The position numbers and the translations under genes were made by a program. The notes beneath the pieces were generated by a model that saw only the letters and a program-made list of their open reading frames with translations, did not search any database and was not told the DNA's origin. A stretch of DNA of 64,000 nt from Colwellia sp. E2M01 (lineage in GTDB: Bacteria > Pseudomonadota > Gammaproteobacteria > Enterobacterales > Alteromonadaceae): the NCBI RefSeq assembly GCF_018860585.1, contig NZ_JAHKPR010000015.1, positions 15,727 through 79,726 of the forward strand, read 5' to 3'. Positions within the stretch are counted from its first letter, which is position 1. Each line of letters starts with the position of its first letter. Shown here piece after piece: positions 37,348 to 46,524 of the stretch.

Positions 37348-38055
37348 ATGAAAATATTCATGTTATTTTTAGGATTCTTTATGTTTACTCCCATTATTTC
37401 ATCAGCTATTGACAGTCACAATGTGTTAAATGCTTCGCAAACTAACAGCCAAGAAACAGTGCAAGACAGTGACGGCAATATTTATCGTACGGTGAAAATA
37501 GGCGAGCAAACCTGGCTTGCAGAAAATTTAAGAACGACTACGTATCAGGATGGAAGTAAGGTAAATACAGGCTTTATTCCAGATGATGACGCGAATAACT
37601 TGTTAACCTACGGTCGACTTTACGATTGGCATGACGCTACTGATGAGCGCAACATATGTCCAAAAGGCTTTCGAATAGCATCAGATAACGACTGGAAGCA
37701 GCTTGAAAAAGCTATAGGTATTTCAGCGCAAGCAGTCGAACAAGAAGGCTGGCGAGGCGAAAATGATATTGCAATCACCCTTATGGCAGAGCGACCAGAT
37801 ACGTTTTTTAAAAGCTTTGATCAATCACAGGTAAACAAACACCAATTCTCTGCAACGCCTGCTGGCGTAAAGCTTGGTAATTGGTATATCACCCAGGGTA
37901 TGTATACTGAATTTTGGACAAGTAGTAGTGCGAGCGAAAAACATGCTTATGCTAGAACACTTGCTTATTCTTGGTGGAATATTCATAAAGGGGAAATTCG
38001 TCGTGAAAAGTTAACTAAGCGCTATATGTTTTCATTACGCTGCGTAAAAATTTAG
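37348..38055 (+). CDS. Exported FISUMP-domain protein
   Basis: 235 residues with a signal peptide (about 1-20, ending SSA). The rest matches the Fibrobacter succinogenes major paralogous domain: DSDGNIYRTVKIGEQTWLAENLR, YGRLYDWHDA, CPKGFRIASDNDWKQLE, FWTSSSA and FSLRCVK. This domain is common in Bacteroidetes and Fibrobacteres surface proteins and less so in gammaproteobacteria, so transfer is possible. Function unknown. AGGAAGA lies before the ATG, 32 bases after the SDR stop. Confidence 0.85.
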   Translation: MKIFMLFLGFFMFTPIISSAIDSHNVLNASQTNSQETVQDSDGNIYRTVKIGEQTWLAENLRTTTYQDGSKVNTGFIPDDDANNLLTYGRLYDWHDATDERNICPKGFRIASDNDWKQLEKAIGISAQAVEQEGWRGENDIAITLMAERPDTFFKSFDQSQVNKHQFSATPAGVKLGNWYITQGMYTEFWTSSSASEKHAYARTLAYSWWNIHKGEIRREKLTKRYMFSLRCVKI

Positions 38056-38075
38056 TTAAAGTTAACTCTAAAGCT

Positions 38076-38837
38076 ATGCCTAAAGTAATACCTAAAGTTA
38101 TGAGTAAAACAATACCTATAGCATTCATATTGCTTGTGTTTTTGAATATGCTCGGTTGTGCAAATTCAGACGTTCATACTGCTACATATCAGCCAGATGA
38201 TGAGCTTGTGGTGCTTGCTCACGGCTTAGGAAGAAGTGATTGGGCGATGTGGCGATTTGCTCAACGTTTAGAAAATGCAAACTATAAAGTTTGTCGTTTA
38301 GATTATGCCACTATAGGTGAAAGTGTCGATACTGTTTTGACACAAACCACTGCACAAATTGACAGCTGTATATTACATGCTCCCAAAGTTCATTTCGTCG
38401 GGCACTCCCTAGGCGGACTAGTTATTAGGGCATACCTACAACAAAACATTCACAAATTTTCAAATGCTAGCCTTGGAGAAGTCGTCCTTATAGGTACACC
38501 AAATCATGGCAGTGAATTGACTGATCACCTAAACGACTCATGGCTAATGGCAATAGGAGGAGGCATTAGTCGCGCCCTCGTTACAGGGAGTAATGGCTTA
38601 GGCAACCAACTCGAAGAGTTAGATATAAATTTAGGCATCATCGCAGGTACAAAACCTTCTAATCTGACCAGCGAGTATTTTATAGGACCAAATGATGGCT
38701 TAGTTTCAGTTGAATCAACAAAGCTAAAAAGCATGAGTGACTTTATTGCTATTGAAGTGGGTCACTCTCAAATGCGATATAACCTAGAAGTTGCTGAGCA
38801 AACTATTTATTTTTTACAAAGAGGGGCTTTTAAGTAA
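38076..38837 (+). CDS. Lipase-like alpha/beta-hydrolase, probable lipoprotein
   Basis: 253 residues. A hydrophobic signal ends in a lipobox-like LNMLGC (about residues 22-27), which suggests a lipid-anchored envelope protein. LAHGLGRSDW supplies the oxyanion loop, VGHSLGGLVIRAYL the nucleophile elbow (GHSLG), with IGTPNHGS, an Asp in PNDGLVSVES and a His in VGHSQMRYN. It resembles PGAP1/triacylglycerol-lipase-like proteins. It follows the FISUMP gene by 20 bases and likely shares its transcript. Confidence 0.83.
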   Translation: MPKVIPKVMSKTIPIAFILLVFLNMLGCANSDVHTATYQPDDELVVLAHGLGRSDWAMWRFAQRLENANYKVCRLDYATIGESVDTVLTQTTAQIDSCILHAPKVHFVGHSLGGLVIRAYLQQNIHKFSNASLGEVVLIGTPNHGSELTDHLNDSWLMAIGGGISRALVTGSNGLGNQLEELDINLGIIAGTKPSNLTSEYFIGPNDGLVSVESTKLKSMSDFIAIEVGHSQMRYNLEVAEQTIYFLQRGAFK

Positions 38838-38859
38838 TGAGGTTAACTATTAACCTCAT
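38837..38859 (+). terminator. Hairpin at the end of the lipase-like gene, weak terminator
   Basis: ATGAGGTTAA, loop CTA, and TTAACCTCAT: ten perfect pairs beginning at the stop codon. No T run follows. The rest of the 399-base gap to lexA is AT-rich and holds two SOS boxes. Confidence 0.55.
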
Positions 38860-39133
38860 AGCTGACTTCACACTTGAACGTTTTGAATGTCTGCAATATC
38901 AAATGATCGATGTTAGAAATATCTATGGCTTACTTCAATGATAGATGATTATTTAACCCCAAGTGTGTACTTACTTATAAACATACCATTAATAAGATGA
39001 ATATAGATAGATACATTATCTGCATATCATGTAGGACTTCAAAACTTAACCTTGCTGGATTTTTTTATATTTAAACTGGATCCCACACAATTTAAATAAT
39101 CGACCAAAGTTAAAGCTTGCCTTTAATTACAGC

Positions 39134-39149
39134 CTGTATATACTACCAG
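39134..39149 (+). promoter_or_regulatory. LexA-binding SOS box, distal
   Basis: CTGTATATACTACCAG fits CTGT-N8-ACAG with one change in the right half (CCAG). It lies about 88 bases before the lexA start. Confidence 0.85.
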
Positions 39150-39154
39150 TAACA

Positions 39155-39170
39155 CTGTCTAAATTTACAG
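39155..39170 (+). promoter_or_regulatory. LexA-binding SOS box, proximal
   Basis: CTGTCTAAATTTACAG is a full match to CTGT-N8-ACAG. The two boxes start 21 bases apart, two helical turns, as in the autoregulated lexA promoter of Escherichia coli. Confidence 0.92.
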
Positions 39171-39236
39171 GCTACGTTTAAATAGTAGCCAACTAAATAC
39201 CTCACTCAGTAATCTAATTAAAGCAAGGCTCATATT

Positions 39237-39875
39237 ATGATAGATCCAACTGCAGAATTACGTCCACTTACCAATCGACAACAGCAAATTTATGATCTCA
39301 TTAAAGAGAAAATTCAAGAAACAGGTATGCCGCCAACACGAGCAGAAATTGCCAAGTTTTTTGGTTTTAAATCAGCTAATGCCGCTGAAGAACATTTAAA
39401 AGCGCTAGCTAAAAAAGGATACATTGAAATGCTTGCGGGTACGTCTCGCGGTATTCGTTTAACGGAAGAGTTGGACGAAGAAGAGCTTGGCTTGCCACTT
39501 ATTGGTCGAGTGGCTGCGGGTGAGCCTATTTTGGCAGAAGAGCATGTTGAAGATCATTACAAAATGGATGGTAGTTTATTCCATCCTGTTGCTAATTATT
39601 TATTACGAGTGCATGGCGAAAGCATGAAAGACATTGGTATTATGGATGGTGATTTACTTGCCGTACACCAAACAACTGATGTACGTAATGGTCAAGTTGT
39701 GGTTGCCCGTGTTGAAGAAGACGTGACTGTTAAGCGCTATAAACGTGAAGGTAATATTGTTTATTTACACGCTGAAAATGAAGACTTCTCTCCGATCAAA
39801 GTCGATTTAACAAGTCAGGCATTTAATATTGAAGGTATTGCAGTAGGTATTGTTCGCAGCGGTCAATGGATGTAA
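39237..39875 (+). CDS. lexA: SOS repressor LexA
   Basis: 212-residue repressor of the DNA damage response. Winged helix-turn-helix at the N-terminus ([24 protein letters not shown]), self-cleavage site Ala94-Gly95 in GRVAAGEP, and catalytic Ser129 (HGESMKD) and Lys166 (VTVKRYK). Two SOS boxes upstream show autoregulation. Single gene, closed by a strong terminator. Confidence 0.97.
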   Translation: MIDPTAELRPLTNRQQQIYDLIKEKIQETGMPPTRAEIAKFFGFKSANAAEEHLKALAKKGYIEMLAGTSRGIRLTEELDEEELGLPLIGRVAAGEPILAEEHVEDHYKMDGSLFHPVANYLLRVHGESMKDIGIMDGDLLAVHQTTDVRNGQVVVARVEEDVTVKRYKREGNIVYLHAENEDFSPIKVDLTSQAFNIEGIAVGIVRSGQWM

Positions 39876-39925
39876 TTTGATCAAATCATTATTACTAATT
39901 TACCTATATTCATGTAAATAACATT

Positions 39926-39960
39926 AAGGTCATAAACGATTTCGTCGTTTATGACCTTTT
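39926..39960 (+). terminator. Rho-independent terminator after lexA
   Basis: AAGGTCATAAACGA and TCGTTTATGACCTT form a perfect 14-pair stem with a five-base loop, followed by T residues. Confidence 0.9.
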
Positions 39961-40193
39961 ATATTTTATGCACTGAAAAAAACTTTCCCCCTACAAATTT
40001 ATCTTGCAAACATACAAAACCTTAACACACCAACACCTCCCGTCATTTAGAGTTATTACTCCATTGAATTAATTAGCTTTTTTAATAATAGTTAGCTATA
40101 AAAACATTTGACCGCAAACAACTTTTAGCGTAATTCTAGCTATTAAGGCGAATAAAAAACGAACACAAAAAGAATGAAAATACGTCAATTTGT

Positions 40194-40235
40194 TAATCAG
40201 GTATAGCACTAATTATTTAGTGCTATACCTGATTA
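40194..40235. other. Long perfect hairpin upstream of the cytochrome oxidase operon
   Basis: AATCAGGTATAGCACTAA and TTAGTGCTATACCTGATT pair over 18 bases (19 with the flanking T-A) around a TTAT loop. It lies about 115 bases before the coxB start with no T run after it, so it is not a normal terminator. It could be an operator for a dimeric regulator, an mRNA leader structure or a repeat. The rest of the 475-base gap 39876-40350 holds the lexA terminator and AT-rich sequence. Confidence 0.75.
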
Positions 40236-40350
40236 TAAATTCTCGTCTATGTTTAAAATATAATAATAAAACGACAGATATTCAGTTCAGTGAGTTATGA
40301 AGTACATTGCTGCAAATCTGTTCTCTATCATTAAGAAGAGGAGATGTCGT

Positions 40351-41922
40351 GTGGGGAAACATAAGCTAATTTGGCTAATATTGGTAAGTTTATATACCAA
40401 TATTGCTTTTGCAGAATCGCAGTTAAACCTTACCAAAGGGGTCACAGCTGTTAGTAGAGATGTTTATGATCTACATATGCTGGTACTCTATATTTGCACT
40501 GGTATTGGCGTTTTAGTGTTTGGTGCTATGTTCTGGTCTATTATCTTCCATCGAAAGTCTAAGGGTGCAAAACCTGCTGATTTTCATGAAAGTACTAAGG
40601 TAGAGGTATTATGGACAGCCATCCCCGTTGTTATTTTAATTGCTATGGCTATTCCCGCCACAAAAACCTTAATAGCGATGGAAGACAACAATAACTCTGA
40701 CGTTACTATTCAAATTACAGGCTCGCAATGGAAATGGCATTACAAGTATTTTGACCAAGACATTGAGTATTACTCTGTTCTTTCTACCCCTCGCGATCAA
40801 TACCAAAATCACTTAGATAATACCCCCTTAAAAGGCGAAAATTATTTACTCGAAGTTGATAAACCTTTAGTTATTCCTGCCAATAAAAAAGTACGCTTTT
40901 TAATTACTTCTGACGATGTTATTCATGCCTGGTGGGTTCCCGCTTTTGCCGTTAAACAAGATGCTAATCCAGGTTTTATTAATGAAGCTTGGACTAACGT
41001 CGATGAGCCTGGTATTTATCGCGGCCAATGTGCTGAATTATGCGGTAAAGATCATGGTTTTATGCCTATTGTTGTTGAAGTAAAAAGCCCTGAAGATTAT
41101 GAGCTTTGGCTTAAAGAGCAACATCAGCGCATTGCGCAAGCAGCTGATGCTGAAAAAGCTTCATTGAATGCTTCTTTATCAAAAGACGAATTAATGCAAT
41201 TAGGTGAAACAACTTATACCGCTTATTGCTCAGCCTGCCACCAACCAACCGGTCAAGGGTTACCTCCTGCTTTTCCTGCTTTAAAAGGTAGCCCTATTAC
41301 CACAACGGGAGCGATAGCTGATCACATCAATATTGTCTTTAACGGTAAAGCCGGCACGGGTATGCAAGGTTACGGTAAGCAATTAAGTTTAAAAGAAATT
41401 GCCGCGGTAGTTACCTTTGAACGTAATGCTTGGGGCAATGACACAGGTGACTTAGTACAAGCGGCAGATGTTAAATCAGCCGTTAACAATGAGTCCGAAG
41501 CTAACGATGCTGTAGAAGCTGTTGAAAATAAAACGGCTAAAGAGACAGATAGCGTCACTGAAGTAGCAGCTGAATCAACATCTATTGAAGATTTAACAAA
41601 GGAATATAGCCTAGATGAGTTAATGACCATGGGTGAGCAAGTTTATATGAAAACCTGTGTTGCTTGTCATCAACCATCTGGGGGAGGTATTCCGCCAGCA
41701 TTCCCAGCTTTAAAAGGTGGTGTAATTACCACAGGTGATGTTAACGCACATATCGATATTGTCCTTCACGGTAGTAAGAAAAATCCGGCAATGGCCGCGT
41801 TTTCTGGCCAATTAACTAAAACAGAAATAGCTGCCGTGATCACCTTTGAGCGTAATGCTTGGGGAAATGATACCGGTGATTTAGTGCAACCTGCAGCGGT
41901 TGATGCCGCAAGTGCGAAATAG
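40351..41922 (+). CDS. coxB: Cytochrome c oxidase subunit II with two fused cytochrome c domains
   Basis: Subunit II of an aa3-type oxidase, 523 residues. After a signal peptide (to AFA) come two membrane helices and the CuA domain, with CAELCGKDHGFM (Cys227 and Cys231) and an upstream His in VIHAWW. The C-terminus adds two class I cytochrome c domains, CSACH (293-297) and CVACH (436-440), each ending with FERNAWGNDTGDLVQ, so they are a tandem duplication joined by an acidic linker. Most fused subunit II proteins carry one haem domain. I use the GTG at 40351, with AAGAGGAG upstream; an ATG at 40297 has no good binding site. Confidence 0.93.
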   Translation: MGKHKLIWLILVSLYTNIAFAESQLNLTKGVTAVSRDVYDLHMLVLYICTGIGVLVFGAMFWSIIFHRKSKGAKPADFHESTKVEVLWTAIPVVILIAMAIPATKTLIAMEDNNNSDVTIQITGSQWKWHYKYFDQDIEYYSVLSTPRDQYQNHLDNTPLKGENYLLEVDKPLVIPANKKVRFLITSDDVIHAWWVPAFAVKQDANPGFINEAWTNVDEPGIYRGQCAELCGKDHGFMPIVVEVKSPEDYELWLKEQHQRIAQAADAEKASLNASLSKDELMQLGETTYTAYCSACHQPTGQGLPPAFPALKGSPITTTGAIADHINIVFNGKAGTGMQGYGKQLSLKEIAAVVTFERNAWGNDTGDLVQAADVKSAVNNESEANDAVEAVENKTAKETDSVTEVAAESTSIEDLTKEYSLDELMTMGEQVYMKTCVACHQPSGGGIPPAFPALKGGVITTGDVNAHIDIVLHGSKKNPAMAAFSGQLTKTEIAAVITFERNAWGNDTGDLVQPAAVDAASAK

Positions 41923-41933
41923 GAGGATATAAA

Positions 41934-43568
41934 ATGACTACAGACGTTATAAAAGAAACATCGCACGACGATCATCAAAATGACCACCATGGCGATCACA
42001 AAATGACAGGTATTAAGCGTTGGTTGTACACTACCAACCATAAAGACATTGGTACTTTATATTTATGGTTCTCATTTATCATGTTACTCACTGGTGGCGC
42101 GTTAGCCATGGTGATCCGAGCTGAATTATTTCAGCCAGGTTTACAAATAGTTGAGCCTGACTTTTTTAACCAGTTAACCACAGTACACGGTTTAATCATG
42201 GTATTTGGCGCCATAATGCCTGCGTTCACAGGCTTTGCAAACTGGATGCTGCCAATGATGGTTGGCGCGCCAGATATGGCATTACCAAGAATGAATAACT
42301 GGAGTTTTTGGATATTACCTTTTGCTTTTGGCATTTTGCTAAGCTCTTTTTTCATGGAAAGTGGTGCACCAAATTTTGGTTGGACTTTCTATGCTCCTTT
42401 ATCCACAACATATTCAAACGGTAGTACCGCTTTCTTTGTATTTGCCGTCCATATCATGGGGATATCTTCGATAATGGGGGCAATTAATATTGTTGTTACC
42501 ATTATGAATATGCGCGCACCGGGTATGACCTACATGAAAATGCCATTATTCGTATGGACATTTTTCATCACTGCGTATTTATTAATTGCGGTAATGCCGG
42601 TGCTTGCTGGTGTCGTTACCATGGTATTGACCGATACTTATTTCGGTACCAGTTTCTTTAATGCTGCAGGTGGTGGTGACCCGGTAATGTTCCAGCATAT
42701 TTTCTGGTTTTTTGGTCACCCTGAAGTTTACATCATGATTTTGCCTGCCTTTGGTATTGTTTCAACCATCATCCCTGCTTTTTCGCGTAAAAAATTATTT
42801 GGCTATAGCTCGATGGTTTATGCAACATCTTCCATTGCTCTACTCTCTTTTATTGTCTGGGCACATCATATGTTTACTACAGGTATGCCGCTATTTGGTG
42901 AGCTGTTTTTTATGTATTGCACCATGCTTATTGCGGTACCAACAGGGGTAAAAGTATTTAACTGGGTAGCTACCATGTGGCGTGGCTCGTTAAGCTTTGA
43001 AACACCTATGTTGTTTTCAATCGCCTTTGTTATTTTATTCACCATTGGCGGCTTTTCAGGCTTGATGCTGGCTATGACGCCGGTTGATTTTCAATATCAC
43101 GATACTTACTTTGTTGTTGCCCATTTTCATTATGTATTAGTGACAGGCTCGCTATTTTCACTCTACGCTGGCGCATATTATTGGCTGCCAAAATGGACGG
43201 GGAATATGTACAACGACGCGCTCAGTAAATGGCATTTTTGGTGCTCACTAATTTCAGTTAACTTGTTGTTTTTCCCTATGCACTTTTTAGGCTTAGCGGG
43301 TATGCCACGTAGAATTCCTGATTACGCATTACAGTTTGCTGACTTTAATAAGTGGGTAAGTATTGGCGGCTTTGCCTTTGGTTTATCACAATTGATTTTC
43401 TTAGCTGTGGTCATTAAATGTATTCGTGGTGGCGAAAAAGCGCCTGCTAAACCTTGGGATGGTGCAGCAGGGCTAGAATGGACGGTTGCAAGCCCTGCTC
43501 CGTATCATACGTTTAGTACTCCACCGCCACAAAGTGATATTGATAATGCCGATCAACATAGTCATTAA
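41934..43568 (+). CDS. coxA: Cytochrome c oxidase subunit I
   Basis: Catalytic subunit with haem a, haem a3 and CuB, 544 residues and about 12 membrane helices. HGLIMVFG holds a haem ligand, WFFGHPEVYI the His-Tyr pair, WAHHMFTTG the CuB histidines and HDTYFVVAHFHYVL the haem a3/haem a ligands. AGGAGG lies shortly before the ATG, 11 bases after coxB. Its N-terminus is unusually His/Asp-rich. Confidence 0.97.
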   Translation: MTTDVIKETSHDDHQNDHHGDHKMTGIKRWLYTTNHKDIGTLYLWFSFIMLLTGGALAMVIRAELFQPGLQIVEPDFFNQLTTVHGLIMVFGAIMPAFTGFANWMLPMMVGAPDMALPRMNNWSFWILPFAFGILLSSFFMESGAPNFGWTFYAPLSTTYSNGSTAFFVFAVHIMGISSIMGAINIVVTIMNMRAPGMTYMKMPLFVWTFFITAYLLIAVMPVLAGVVTMVLTDTYFGTSFFNAAGGGDPVMFQHIFWFFGHPEVYIMILPAFGIVSTIIPAFSRKKLFGYSSMVYATSSIALLSFIVWAHHMFTTGMPLFGELFFMYCTMLIAVPTGVKVFNWVATMWRGSLSFETPMLFSIAFVILFTIGGFSGLMLAMTPVDFQYHDTYFVVAHFHYVLVTGSLFSLYAGAYYWLPKWTGNMYNDALSKWHFWCSLISVNLLFFPMHFLGLAGMPRRIPDYALQFADFNKWVSIGGFAFGLSQLIFLAVVIKCIRGGEKAPAKPWDGAAGLEWTVASPAPYHTFSTPPPQSDIDNADQHSH

Positions 43569-43605
43569 TGCATAAAAATATTTATATATAACGGGTAATA
43601 ACTAT

Positions 43606-44178
43606 ATGAAGAGTGATGCCAACTCCAAAAATGCTAATAATACCAATAGTGTTAGCACGACCAATAATAAGTCCGTTAAAAAATTATTACTGGTTGTGCT
43701 TGCTATGTTTGGCTTTGGTTTTGCTCTTGTCCCTTTATATGACGTGTTTTGTGATATTACTGGCCTTAATGGAAAAACCAATACCAGTGCAGCAACTTAT
43801 GACGCCAGTAGTATTGATGAGTCTCGTACGGTACGAGTGCAATTTATTACCCGCAATGCACAGGGCGTTCCTTGGAAATTTGAACCAGTACAGAATGAAA
43901 TTGAAGTACACCCCGGTGAAATGAAGTTTGTATCTTTTTATGCAAAAAACAATGCCAATAATGACATTGTTGGCCAAGCTGTTCCCTCGGTTTCTCCTGG
44001 GCGTGCAGCAAATTATTTTCATAAAATAGAGTGTTTTTGCTTTACCCATCAACCACTAGGTGCAGGTATGGATGTTGAGATGAGTTTACAATTTTACGTT
44101 GATTTAGAATTACCTGACGATATAAAAACATTAACGTTATCGTACACCCTGTATGACATTACCAACAAGTCATCATAG
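43606..44178 (+). CDS. ctaG: Cytochrome c oxidase assembly protein CtaG/Cox11
   Basis: 190 residues, one N-terminal membrane helix and a periplasmic beta domain that delivers copper to CuB of subunit I. The family motif KIECFCFTHQPL (about 142-153) gives the copper-binding Cys pair, and YDVFCDITGLNGKT follows the helix. It sits between coxA and coxC as is usual in proteobacteria. Confidence 0.95.
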   Translation: MKSDANSKNANNTNSVSTTNNKSVKKLLLVVLAMFGFGFALVPLYDVFCDITGLNGKTNTSAATYDASSIDESRTVRVQFITRNAQGVPWKFEPVQNEIEVHPGEMKFVSFYAKNNANNDIVGQAVPSVSPGRAANYFHKIECFCFTHQPLGAGMDVEMSLQFYVDLELPDDIKTLTLSYTLYDITNKSS

Positions 44179-44213
44179 AGAACGACAACATACAGATAAA
44201 TAAGGGATAGAAA

Positions 44214-45098
44214 ATGACTAACAAAGAATATGAAAGTTATTACGTACCCAGCCAAAGTCATTGGCCAATTGTTGGTGCAATTGCACTTTTCATGATTGCA
44301 CTCGGTGCTGCTCACTACGTAACTGATTTGTCTAAAGAACAAAATGGTTACGGGGGTTATCTGCTTTTAGCCGGCATAGCCCTAGTTATTTATATGTTAG
44401 CTGGTTGGTTTAGCGATGTTATAAATGAGTCTTTGGCTGGTAAATATTCACATCAAATGGATAATTCATTTCATCAAGGTATGAGTTGGTTCATTTTTTC
44501 TGAAGTAATGTTTTTCGCCGCCTTTTTTGGTGCCTTGTTGTATTTACGTGTATTTTCAGTACCTTGGTTGGGTGGTGCAGGTAATAATGCAGAAACTGGC
44601 GCCGTGCTGTGGCCTGATTTTGTTGCTCATTGGCCACTTTTAACGACTCCTGACGGCACCACAACCTCGGCAATGGGTTGGTATGGGCTCCCACTTATTA
44701 ATACTGTTATTTTAATCACCTCTTCAGTGACCGCTCATTTTGCTCACGATGCACTTATTAAAAATAACCGTAAACCACTTAAAGTGTGGCTTGGTTTAAC
44801 TATAGTGTTAGGCATCATTTTTATGTCTTTACAAATATTAGAATATTCACATGGTTACTCTGAAGAAATGCGTTTGTTTCTCACCAGTGGTGTTTATGGC
44901 AACAGTTTTTATCTATTAACTGGCTTTCACGGTATGCACGTAACCTTAGGTTGCATCATGCTAATAGTTATGTGGTTTAGAATATTAAAAGGTCACTTCA
45001 CACCTAATAATCATTTCGCTTTTAAAGCAGCAAGTTGGTATTGGCACTTTGTTGACGTGGTGTGGGTAATGCTATTTGTGTTTGTTTATATTTTATAG
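44214..45098 (+). CDS. coxC: Cytochrome c oxidase subunit III
   Basis: 294 residues with about seven membrane helices. SEVMFFAAFFGALLYLR, TGFHGMHVTLG and YWHFVDVVWVMLFVFVYIL are conserved subunit III signatures, including the Glu in helix III and the C-terminal VDVVW. Directly followed by the SURF1 gene. Confidence 0.96.
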   Translation: MTNKEYESYYVPSQSHWPIVGAIALFMIALGAAHYVTDLSKEQNGYGGYLLLAGIALVIYMLAGWFSDVINESLAGKYSHQMDNSFHQGMSWFIFSEVMFFAAFFGALLYLRVFSVPWLGGAGNNAETGAVLWPDFVAHWPLLTTPDGTTTSAMGWYGLPLINTVILITSSVTAHFAHDALIKNNRKPLKVWLGLTIVLGIIFMSLQILEYSHGYSEEMRLFLTSGVYGNSFYLLTGFHGMHVTLGCIMLIVMWFRILKGHFTPNNHFAFKAASWYWHFVDVVWVMLFVFVYIL

Positions 45099-45112
45099 AA
45101 GCTGATTATTAC

Positions 45113-45889
45113 TTGAACCTTACATTACATAAGAAAATAAAAAGCAACTTATTAGGCAATATACTCTGGCTTGGGCTAACACTTATTGTATTAACAATAC
45201 TGATAAAATTGTCGTTATGGCAATACGATAGAGGAACAGCGAAAGAACAGCGTTCTATACGTATAGTGCAATTAAATCAACGCACGCCATTAACACTTAA
45301 TGAAGTTGTGCAACTTTCGCACACTAAACAATTTACCAATAAGGAAAGTGTGAATGACTTTCCTGTCACTATTGATGGTGAATTTATAGCTGATTACGTA
45401 TTTTTACTCGATAATCAAGTTGAAGAACGCTCGTTAGGTTATCGGGTATTGCAAGTAGTACAAACGCCAAGCCATGCGGTTTTAGTTAACTTAGGTTGGA
45501 TACAAGGCTCAATTAACAGAAATACATTACCCGAAGTAAAGCCATTGCAGGGGCAGTATCAATTTACGGGGCATGTACGTGTCGTTGAACAAGGAATAAT
45601 GCTTATGGAACAAAATTTTTCGAAGCCTAGTTGGCCGTTACGCGTGCAGCAAATAGAATTAGAAAAGTTTTCAACATTAGTATCACCCTTAATAAATAAG
45701 CCTTTATTACCTTTTGTTATCTACGTAGATAAAAAAGAAAGTCTTGGTTATAAAAAAAATTGGCAACCAATAGTAATGCCTGCAGAAAAACATTTTGCCT
45801 ATAGTTTTCAATGGGCTGCATTAGCCTGTGCTTGGTTGATATTAATGATTTCTTTACGCGTTAAAACACTGAGATCCTCAGCTCAATAA
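45113..45889 (+). CDS. SURF1 family oxidase assembly protein
   Basis: About 258 residues with a membrane helix near each end and a soluble loop between, the SURF1 plan: LSLWQYDRGTAKEQR, VFLLDNQV, GYRVLQVVQT, VLVNLGWIQGS and a C-terminal FAYSFQWAALACAWLI. It helps insert haem a into subunit I. There is no ATG at the right place; I choose TTG at 45113, 14 bases after coxC, but a GTG at 45062 inside coxC is also possible. Start uncertain, identity good. Confidence 0.85.
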   Translation: MNLTLHKKIKSNLLGNILWLGLTLIVLTILIKLSLWQYDRGTAKEQRSIRIVQLNQRTPLTLNEVVQLSHTKQFTNKESVNDFPVTIDGEFIADYVFLLDNQVEERSLGYRVLQVVQTPSHAVLVNLGWIQGSINRNTLPEVKPLQGQYQFTGHVRVVEQGIMLMEQNFSKPSWPLRVQQIELEKFSTLVSPLINKPLLPFVIYVDKKESLGYKKNWQPIVMPAEKHFAYSFQWAALACAWLILMISLRVKTLRSSAQ

Positions 45890-45939
45890 ATATATAAATG
45901 AAGAGATAAGTAAAATATAAAAATAATAAGGCGTGTACT

Positions 45940-46521
45940 ATGATCCAAACAGAACAAGCATTACCGCAAGCTTCCACGCACAAAAATCGCCGTAGTTTAT
46001 TACTGCTACTCGCTGTATTTATATTGCCCGTAGTACTAGCAAAACTAGCGCTTGATAATCAATGGCTAAGCTTAGGAGTTACCAATCAAGGCAAGTTGAT
46101 AACAGAGCCATTAACCTTAGCTGAACTTGGCTTAGATGGGAAAATAACTGATAAAAAATGGCAGATTATTTATCGACTACCTAATGAATGCTCCGAGCTT
46201 TGTTTGCACAGTATTGAAACCGTCCATAACAGTTATGTTGCCTTAGGAAAGTATATGCCAAGGGTCTCTGCAGTATTACTTAAAGAAGATATTTTTTCAG
46301 TTCAACAAAATGAACAGCTTGCTAAAAGCCAATGGCAAATTCTGTCTTTATCAGCACAAATGCATCGCTCAATCCCTAACCCACAAGTACTTATTGCTGA
46401 TCCGTTAGGTAATGTGATTTTGCAACACTCCATACCTGAAACTGAAGCGCAGCAAAATAGTTTTGGTAAAGCCATTATTGCAGATATGAAAAAACTACTG
46501 AAATACTCCAAGGTAGGTTAA
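45940..46521 (+). CDS. Membrane-anchored Sco/thioredoxin-like protein of the oxidase operon
   Basis: 193 residues: one membrane helix (about 18-35), then KWQIIYRLPNECSELCLHSI with a CxxxC pair (Cys84, Cys88) placed as in Sco copper chaperones, and VLIADPLGNVILQH later. The Sco histidine is not obvious at its usual place. It sits between SURF1 and ctaA and is close to both, so an oxidase-assembly role is likely; copper or disulphide chemistry is inference. Confidence 0.65.
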   Translation: MIQTEQALPQASTHKNRRSLLLLLAVFILPVVLAKLALDNQWLSLGVTNQGKLITEPLTLAELGLDGKITDKKWQIIYRLPNECSELCLHSIETVHNSYVALGKYMPRVSAVLLKEDIFSVQQNEQLAKSQWQILSLSAQMHRSIPNPQVLIADPLGNVILQHSIPETEAQQNSFGKAIIADMKKLLKYSKVG

Positions 46522-46524
46522 GTC

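Noticed and set aside
40297-40350. ATG start 18 codons upstream for oxidase subunit II
   Set aside because: No ribosome binding site in front of it, while the GTG at 40351 has a strong one and gives a clean signal peptide.
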